Shown here: one piece after another, positions 56,920-64,000 of the stretch
Layout: the number at the start of each line of letters is the position of its first letter
Numbering within the stretch: position 1 is the first letter of the stretch
NCBI GenBank assembly: GCA_025766275.1
Contig: JAFKAC010000055.1
Span: 310,001 to 374,000 of the forward strand
Direction: 5' to 3'
Source of the DNA: Lactarius indigo
Taxonomy: Eukaryota > Basidiomycota > Agaricomycetes > Russulales > Russulaceae
DNA length: 64,000 nt
Notes under the pieces: model-generated
What the model was told of the DNA's origin: nothing
Seen by the model: the letters and a program-made list of their open reading frames with translations, nothing else
The model's database searches: none
Translations under genes and position numbers: made by a program

Positions 56920-57061
56920 CAAAATTCTGTTGAGAATATAAAAATTATAACCAATTGCAAAAGTCTTACAGTATAATATAATCTCTCCTTATATCTACTT
57001 ATAATGATATTATAATAATTTTATGATCGGTTACAATTCTTATATTCCCAATGGAATTTTG
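56920..57061. repeat. AT-rich inverted repeat, MITE-like
   Basis: A 142-base palindromic element. Arms caaaattctgttgagaata (from 56920) and the complement ending tggaattttg (to 57061) pair over about 33 bases with several mismatches. The centre is very AT-rich. It encodes nothing and has no obvious flanking target duplication. Confidence 0.7.
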
Positions 57062-58880
57062 CAACGACAAAGCTGGGCAAGCAGAAAATGGAGATAACTG
57101 GTTATCCGAGACCTAATCAAGGTCTTCCGATGGGAATTTTACAGTATCTGTAGACCCATTTTGGCGTGTCAGCAGATCCACACAGTTCTGGTGGGATTAT
57201 CTAGACATAAAAACTCTTGCTGTCGCAGACCTGTCATCTCATGAACAACCTCGTGGTCCTGCAAGGACAACTTGAACAGAATCCGTGGCTGCTAGTTTAG
57301 CACTGGCATTCCCTGGAGTATTCCAGTAGATCGAGGGTATTGTGTCATTGGCGACTTATAAACAGGTGTCTGGAGGGGACTCGCCGTGGTCTCGTCTTTC
57401 ACACGCCGCGGTTTACATGTCGAGGTGAACTGGTGCTTTAGCGTCGATGAACCCTAACAATTCATGCACGGGTGTCTCATCGGCAACTCGCTCGATTTGC
57501 TTTCCACGCTCAGCATGTCACAAGATCTGTTATCCTGAGTCGCTTGCCAGTCTTTTTCTATGCCCGGGCTGTGAGCAGTACTCCCAGTGGGTCCCTACAC
57601 TCGCATATTTGTGATTGGACTACCGGTAGGTAAGACTTGGTTCCCTGCAAGAGCTGGATCTTGATCAAGTGGAATAACCTCGGGAGAGGCCGCTTTTCGC
57701 ACACATGCAGACGGCATATTCTATCCGAGCATAGAACGTCTTACGCGACGATTGAGCCTGGTCATGGAGAACATCTGGTCTTTGTACTGCAGGAGCGGGA
57801 TTGAAGGCATCTCTGCATACGAGAGTGAGGTATTGTACCTCTGAATACTTCTGCTCCAATCTTTTTGACCAACTCGTCGTCTTGAGATTGTAAGTCTTAA
57901 AGTCGTGGTTGGGGCGAGATAGACCACTCAGAAAGCGACGCTATACGCCCACAGACTCCGCACAAGTCCTCTTATCTTGTGTCTACCCGCACCCGTTCGG
58001 CGGTTTTGCTCCCTGGGACGCATGGAGGCCAGGAGACACCCGAGAGCTGCCACGGTGCACGACAGTGTCTGGGGCAGTCACGGAATGTACACTTGGTGCC
58101 GCATGCTGGTGCTGGGTGCTGGGTGGTCGTACCGTCAAGGACCGCTATTTGAGCCTAAGGACCGTGGTCTGCGTGTCAATCACCAACCTGAACCCATCAC
58201 ACTTACGGTTTCTGTGTAGCGTGCCTAGTCCAACTCGAAAGACATATTGGACGTAAGGACACTATGGCACGCTGTGGATACAGATGGGGCATTCACTTTC
58301 GACGAAAGACCCTGAACCCGAGCCCAGACGAGGCGACACATCCAATGTGTCTGGGAGCGAATGGACGTCACCTAACTTTGAAGGCACTTCAGTCTCATGT
58401 TTGTGTGCAATATTATGATTATTATTTGTGATTAGACGACCAATTTTAGAGTTTGGGTACCCGGTGCCATGTCTTGTTCGACCTCTGATGGCACACGTTC
58501 TAATGAAAATGCTTTCGCGTACTTCAGATGCCCAGCGCTCAGTTCCAGTTGGTTGTAATCACCCTGCCGCGGGGCGCTCCGGTACGTTGGGGTTGTTACC
58601 ATGGAATGTAGACTCGGACGTTGTGAACGCCCATTACTGAACTGTAGCTAACTTGTAAAATAACCGCAGCTCGGTTTGTAAGGACACAAGTTTCTTTGAC
58701 ATCTTCTATGCATGCGATTATCGGCTCGCGTCAACTTGAAATGAGTGACCATATGATCGGGTCAAGTGTAGACGGACTGCAACAACATCAACAAACACAA
58801 AGGGAATACAGCGGGCGCAGTCTACAACCGGCTCATCACAACCAAGAGGATATAGATGAGGCGTGCGAAAAGCTCGTGTG
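57062..58880. other. Spacer without recognised genes
   Basis: About 1.8 kb. The frames 57909-58256 and 57977-58219 (plus) and 57665-57927 (minus) lack recognisable motifs. The last 180 bases are the 3' flank of the DUF2470 gene. Confidence 0.45.
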
Positions 58881-59733
58881 TCATCGGCCCTTCATGATCG
58901 ACTCGATCCGCGCTTCCTTGACCAGACGGCGAATCCTCATCAAAACAGGTAATCCGAAAATCGTCACTGAGACAACCCAAGCAGCCTGCGGAAGCCAGGT
59001 TACGTTACGATGGCCAATACAAACGAGAGAAGGCACGCACTCCGATGTTCCATGGCATACGATGTTTGCGCACAAGGGTTGTTGCGTACAGTCCCTCGCT
59101 GACGTGCAAAATAACCACTATCGCCCACGTAAGAGGGAAAAACGCATCCGGAATAACTCTGGATCTCAGCGTGCGTGCCAGCCACCAGAATGCGCCTTGG
59201 GGATTTGACGGCATACACGTTCCATAGGTAAAGAGAAGGAGGAGTGACGAAGTGATCCAAATCTGGAAGGGCATCTCGAAATGCGTGATCTGCGGTGCCT
59301 TGGCCTGAAGGAGATTATTCGTTGAGAAATGAGATGGCAGATGGGCGTGGCGCTCAGGGGATAAGGTGCTGTTCACGTACAATACCAAGGGCCTCATCTG
59401 CGTCGGCTTTCATACCAAGGAGACGGGGCTTTACTTCCTCGTATCCAAGAAGAGGCGGGTCAAACTCGACGCGCACGATCTGCGGCCTGTTCGATGAGTT
59501 CTTGGTATAATACTCTAGGTTCGTACCCTGCAAAAGGAAAGGCTTCAACTATCGTTCTGGAATACCGAGCGTGCGACTACCTTGGAGTCAATAGACAACA
59601 TCTTGGCTGAAACTACATGGCCATCGACCTTTCCAAAATACTTAGCGTATGCGACAAGCGTGTCGGGGTGGGAGGACATGTATGTGCAAAGGAAGCCAGA
59701 TTTATCGGCAACGGGATCCGCAGTGTCCGCCAT
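58881..59733 (-). CDS. DUF2470-type protein with membrane segments
   Basis: Four exons join in frame. Exon 1 (MADTADPVADKSGFLCTYMS through DTLVAYAKYFG and SAKMLSIDSK) and exon 2 (NLEYYTKNSSNRPQIVRVEF then DPPLLGYEEVKPRLLGM) form a DUF2470-like domain, a fold found in heme-iron-related proteins. Exon 3 adds membrane segments: FQIWITSSLLLLFTYGTC and FFPLTWAIVVILHVSEGLYA. Exon 4 adds AAWVVSVTIFGLPVLMRI. The protein is about 225 residues. The combination of this domain and a membrane tail is common in agaricomycete hypothetical proteins. I infer a membrane-bound protein; no activity can be assigned. It is divergent from MTO1. Confidence 0.75.
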
Positions 59734-60044
59734 GGTGGAAGCGAGCGAAGAGACGGTACCACCTCAGATTGACGCGTGAACGACAAAAATGATGGTTCTT
59801 TCAGCCAAGGTTACTCTACTCTCACGAACTTATCATTTCACTTGACTTCAGAGCGAATTTCTTTTATCTCGTGCTCATGTTCGACACGCTTTACAGGAAC
59901 GGGTTGAAACACTAGATACAACTGACCCAAGATACTAGGCTAGGCGATGCTGACGTGGCTCTTACTGTGACCGTTATCTCCAATTTTTGGGCATGTAACG
60001 CTTATATGTTATTATATAATATATCCAATCAAAATTAACCGTTT
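59734..60044. promoter_or_regulatory. Divergent promoter region of the DUF2470 gene and MTO1
   Basis: 311 bases separate the two starts. The MTO1-proximal part is AT-rich (tattatataatatatcc at 60008), a possible TATA-like element about 35 bases before its ATG. Confidence 0.5.
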
Positions 60045-62754
60045 ATGTTTTGTCTTACTTTTATGCTTCGTCTTGCACGACACTTGGGTCGGCGCGTACA
60101 TTTTCAAACGCACACTCTAGCCAGCGAAGCTTACTCCGACAGCTACGACGGTTCGTTTGCATCCGCATTTTTTACTTATGCTCACGTTTCTTTAGTATGC
60201 GTCGTTGGAGGAGGTCATGCAGGGTGTGAAGCCGCGGCTGGTGCGGCGAGAGCAGGAGCTCGGACTCTGCTCCTAACCCAAAGAATTGATGCAATTGGCG
60301 AGATGTCGTGCAATCCATCCATTGGCGGAATTGGAAAGGGCACCCTGGTTCGAGAAGTCGACGCGCTTGATGGTCTAATGGGACGCGTTGCGGGTGGGTT
60401 AAAGTCAATTACAGACGCTACGTTTTCGCTTATCGTCGCCTTATCTTTCCTGTTCCACACCAACGCTTAGATGTTGCTGGTATCCAGTTTCAAATCTTGA
60501 ACCGCTCAAAGGGCGCTGCTGTTTGGGTACGTCTTGGTGCTTCCGTGTTCTTCGCTAACCTCAATGCTCCATGCAGGGGCCCCGGGCCCAAATAGACCGC
60601 ACACTCTATAAAAAGCATATGCAGCATACCATTCTCCACTATCCAAATCTCGATGTTCGCGCCGGAAGTGTTTTTGACCTTGTCCTTAACCACACCAAAC
60701 CCCCTTCCTATGTGCCTGACCAGAACGTTTGGGCTACAATAGACGGCATAAGGCTAGGTAGGACTTTTCACGTCTGCCCCTGAGTTATATTGATATATCA
60801 AAGATACGGGCGAAATAATTAAATGTACTCAGGTCGTTATCTGCACTGGCACATTCTTGTCTGGGGAAATACACATCGGTGCGCTGGTGCACCATCTTTG
60901 TATGTCGTCACTGTAATACCTAACTTTGTTGTTTTCTAGGCATGAAGCGCTTTCCCGCGGGAAGGATGGGTGATGCCCCAGCACGTGGCCTCTCTGAATC
61001 CCTTGCGAGAGCGGGCTTCAAGCTCGGGAGGCTGCAGACAGGGACCCCAGCCAGGCTTGATGCGCGCACAGTCAATCTCGAAGGCATGGAGGTGCAGGAA
61101 GGCGACGCTGACCCTCTACCTTTCAGTTTTTTGAACACCACTGTTGCGAACAAGGCAAGCTACAATGTGTGTGCCCACCGAAATGGACTACTAATCTTGA
61201 GCAGGACAAACAAGTGATGTGTTACAAAACCCACACAACGCCAGAGACGCACCGCATGATTCGTAATAGCATACATCTGAGCGTTCATATTCAAGAAACC
61301 AAAAAAGGTCAACATTGGCGTTACATCAAACCGACGCCGCGTCAATTTACTTGACAATATCATAGGCCCGCGCTATTGCCCCTCACTCGAGGCGAAGGTC
61401 ACTCGTTTTGCACAACGCGACCGACATACGGTCTGGCTAGAGCCGGAAGGGTACGACTCTGGTAACATTTGTTTCTCGGTATCATGGCACAAAAATGATT
61501 TCTCTCAAGAGATTTTCTATCCTAATGGGCTATCGAACAGTATGCCCGAGGAACTTCAGGAGGCGATGTTACGCACGGTGCCAGGGCTTGACAAGGTAAA
61601 GATGGTACGACCAGCGTATGGGGTGGAGTATGACTTCGTCGACCCTAGAGAGTTGGCTCGTGCGTACTCTGGCCATTTTATCCCTCCGTTATAGACATAG
61701 TTTGCCGGCAGCGACGCTTGAGACAAAGCGCATAAAGGTACTATCTTTCTGTACAAACTAAAGAGGACTTAACGCCGACTCTTCTTCAGGGGCTTTTCTT
61801 GGCGGGGCAGATAAATGGCACAACTGGGTATGAAGAAGCAGCCGCTCAAGGTACCATCTCAGGCATCAACGCCGGACTCGCAGCCCGATTTGCTGTCCCA
61901 TTGGTCCTATCCCGTGCAGACGGGTATATCGGGGTTATGATTGACGACCTCATAACGCGCGGTGCAGAGGAGCCGTATCGTATGTTTACCTCCCGAAGCG
62001 AATATCGCATGACGCTGCGGAGCGACAACGCAGACCTTCGCCTCACTGAGAAGGGCCGCGCTGTCGGTATCATGTCCGCGGCTCGTTGGTCATCGTTCAA
62101 TCGTGAGCGCGATGAGCTGGCTCGTGCGGAGACTCTACTGCGGGGAACGGCATTCAGTCCACAAGCTTGGAAAAACCGTGGATTTGTGGTAAAGTTGGAT
62201 GGGAACTTGCGCAGGTATGACGGTCCATCTTTTCTGTTGAAGTTGAAACGCCTCACCCTTAAACCGACCTACAGTGCCTTCGATATGTTGAGCCACCCTC
62301 ATATTAGAAGCGCCGACTTTGTGGATCTGATTCCTGCCCTTGGTGCGATCGATCCTCGTATCCTGGCACGCCTGGATATCGACGGTGTGCTGTCATATTC
62401 ACCCCGTGTTTCACGACCTTATAGAGTTTTCCACGTAGGGCGCTACGCAGCGCACTTACGGCGCCAAGATGCAGACGTTCGCCTTTTCCTCGCGGACGAG
62501 AGTCTCTTGTTACAGCCTACCCTTGACTACACACAAGTAATCGGACTTAGTTCGGAAGAACACGAGCGACTTGCGCGTGTCCGTCCCGCTTCTATCGTGG
62601 GCTCCAACCTTATCTATACGTTTCATCCCAATGACACCCGTGGTAGGGCGCCGCAAAACGAATGGAAGGGATGACACCGAAGGGCATCGTTGCACTATTG
62701 CGGCACGCAAAAAGAACATATGTGGCGCGGTCGGGACATGCCGATTGTGATTAA
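60045..62754 (+). CDS. MTO1: MTO1, mitochondrial tRNA wobble-uridine modification enzyme (MnmG/GidA family)
   Basis: FAD-dependent enzyme that with MSS1 forms 5-carboxymethylaminomethyl-uridine-type modifications at the wobble base of mitochondrial tRNAs. The N terminus is basic and looks like a mitochondrial presequence ([15 protein letters not shown]). Then come the FAD-binding motif [126 protein letters not shown] and [20 protein letters not shown]. The end [18 protein letters not shown] is reached only through a final intron (about 62599-62646); without it a frame stops early at 62674. About nine introns, one GC-AG (61155-61204). ATG 60063 is an alternative start. It looks intact. Confidence 0.93.
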
Positions 62755-63043
62755 GCGCCCGTACCAGCGGGCTTGATGGGTCGAGTTGACATGTAAGAAC
62801 AAATGGGGTATATTCTGGCAATAGTGCGTTCCGGCAGTACCCAAGGCTTTACCGACTGACTGCTGAGGTGCTTCGGTTGACACAGGGATACTGATTGGAA
62901 CACTTCTTCCGTATAAAGTATCACACGTGCTGAAGACGCATATTCTTATTTTCTTATTTTGTAACCAAAGTCAATCAAGACTCGTCACCCCTCTGTTGGT
63001 GCAACGGAGATGCGAGGATTTGATAGGCCCCAACGCACGATGA

Positions 63044-63282
63044 CTAGGCATCACCCTTGACCCACACCAATTGCATCGCCCCTTTCGTGATACGATACTG
63101 CGAACCCAATAAGGTTGCGACCCTGCCTACTTTCTTGTCCGGCTTTCCCATCAGAAAATACTCATGGTCGGCCTCATCAGGTCCAGATGGCTTGGCCATT
63201 CCCTCGGAGTCTGGTGAGGCGCAAGATGGTGTTCGATAAGGATCAACGAGCGTCCCAAGGCCGCTGTGGACTATCTCAAATC
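63044..63282 (-). CDS. Likely C-terminal exon of an unrecognised gene
   Basis: On the minus strand one frame stays open from an acceptor near 63282 to TAG at 63044-63046, reading HSGLGTLVDPYRTPSCASPD, then DHEYFLMGKPDKKVGRV and ATLLGSQYRITKGAMQLVWV. The composition and regular codon use suggest real coding DNA. An upstream exon (about 63330-63400) could join in frame, but the gene's start is not found. I do not recognise the family. The gene may begin further right, within the window or beyond it. Confidence 0.4.
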
Positions 63283-64000
63283 AGGTAGTCATGCACAATC
63301 GTGCAACCTCCACGAGGTAGGGGATCCATGCGACCAACCTTGCATTATACCATATTCGCATTGAGGACTTATCGTGGACGGCACACCCCGGGTATTTCCC
63401 TGGAAATTGGCTCTGAGCGCCGCGAATCCCCTGGTTTTCGTGAAAGTTGACGAAGCGTTATAAAATGTGTGTACTTCCCAAACGATCCCGTGATGGGCTA
63501 TCTTCGCATGCTGGCTTCCTCAGTGCTGGGGCCAAAGCGCCGGATTCAAGCGACTAACTTACCTACATTGCTCCGATGTGTGCGGCATTGGGTCAGTCAA
63601 AGTACTGTAGTTCTTGAAAGGTTTTTCCTTTTTTTTCTTGCCCCCCAGCCTGATGTAGGTCTGATGAGTCAGACCTTAGTTATTCATTCCGTGACTACTC
63701 CAGATCGGGTTAGATGGTTTCTGTGGTGTCACAACGTGAATCGTTTCTTGGATGCGGGCGAGTACCTTCGAGTTTGGGGCAGCCTTGTTTCTGCCTCACA
63801 GCTTTCTCCTCCCAATCTGAATCGCTGTAAGTGTTGACCGGCCAAGACTGACCGCGTAGACGAGTCATAAGGCGGGTCATGGGATGAACTCAGATTTTTC
63901 AGTTCCGTGCCTTTTTCTCTGACTTCAGCCACTATAGAAATACAACCTAACCTTATATTGTGGGACTATAACAGTCCCCCCACATGAACTTTGTGCATGT
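63283..64000. other. Window end, nothing firmly recognised
   Basis: The plus-strand frame 63469-63837 (122 codons) and the minus frame 63729-63932 have no known motif. The upstream exons of the minus-strand gene ending at 63044 should lie here. Confidence 0.4.

Noticed and set aside
62599..62674. Apparent early end of MTO1 at 62674
   Set aside because: A final intron ending before GGCGCCGCAAAACG restores the conserved C terminus ending at 62754.
1..64000. CRISPR arrays, operons, rRNA genes or a prokaryotic origin
   Set aside because: The intron-rich structure is eukaryotic; no spaced repeats or rRNA sequence were seen.

Overview
The window is nuclear DNA of a basidiomycete, most likely a mushroom-forming Agaricomycete. 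Genes are split by many introns of about 47-70 bases. Several proteins belong to agaricomycete lineage-specific families: the unknown family at 3816-5295, the paired C2H2 finger proteins, decayed C2-NACHT-WD40 NLR-type genes and a Plavaka-type DNA transposon. Housekeeping genes are of ordinary fungal type (LSH/IRC5 helicase, cyclophilin H, Dib1, Dph3, MTO1, an amino-acid permease).

Layout. 0.5-10.4 kb: two copies of a small helical-bundle (MLKL/HeLo-like N-terminal) gene, each followed by an LSH-type SNF2 helicase gene on the minus strand. The first helicase copy is a truncated pseudogene, the second is intact, and an intact agaricomycete-specific gene sits between the units. 12-16.8 kb: a Zn(II)2Cys6 transcription factor. 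16.8-31.2 kb: a mosaic of decayed segmental duplications, with fragments of the transcription factor tail, two copies of an NLR-like gene, two C2H2 genes (first intact, second truncated) and an F-box fragment. 31.2-33 kb: intact F-box-like gene. 33.6-37.5 kb: multi-pass membrane protein with a long serine-rich tail. 38.1-40.5 kb: APC-family permease. 41.8-42.7 kb: proline-iminopeptidase-like pseudogene. 42.76-50.42 kb: an apparently complete Plavaka/CACTA-like transposon with 40-bp terminal inverted repeats, a transposase and a second unrelated gene. 50.8-53.4 kb: compact housekeeping block (cyclophilin H, Dib1, Dph3). 53.7-58.8 kb: sparse DNA with a cyclophilin H pseudogene and two hairpin (MITE-like) repeats. 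58.9-62.75 kb: DUF2470-type membrane protein divergent from MTO1. About 63 kb: a likely C-terminal exon of an unrecognised gene.

How genes work together. Cyclophilin H and Dib1, both components of the U4/U6.U5 tri-snRNP, are transcribed divergently from a 117-base shared upstream region. Dph3 (diphthamide/Elongator) and MTO1 (wobble-uridine modification) both serve translation. The permease, helicase and transcription factor stand alone. An unusual number of introns (six) use GC-AG boundaries, inferred from protein homology and exact reading-frame continuity.

Limits: splice sites were placed by eye from family conservation and frame. No alignment or database search was run, so product names rest on recognised motifs.
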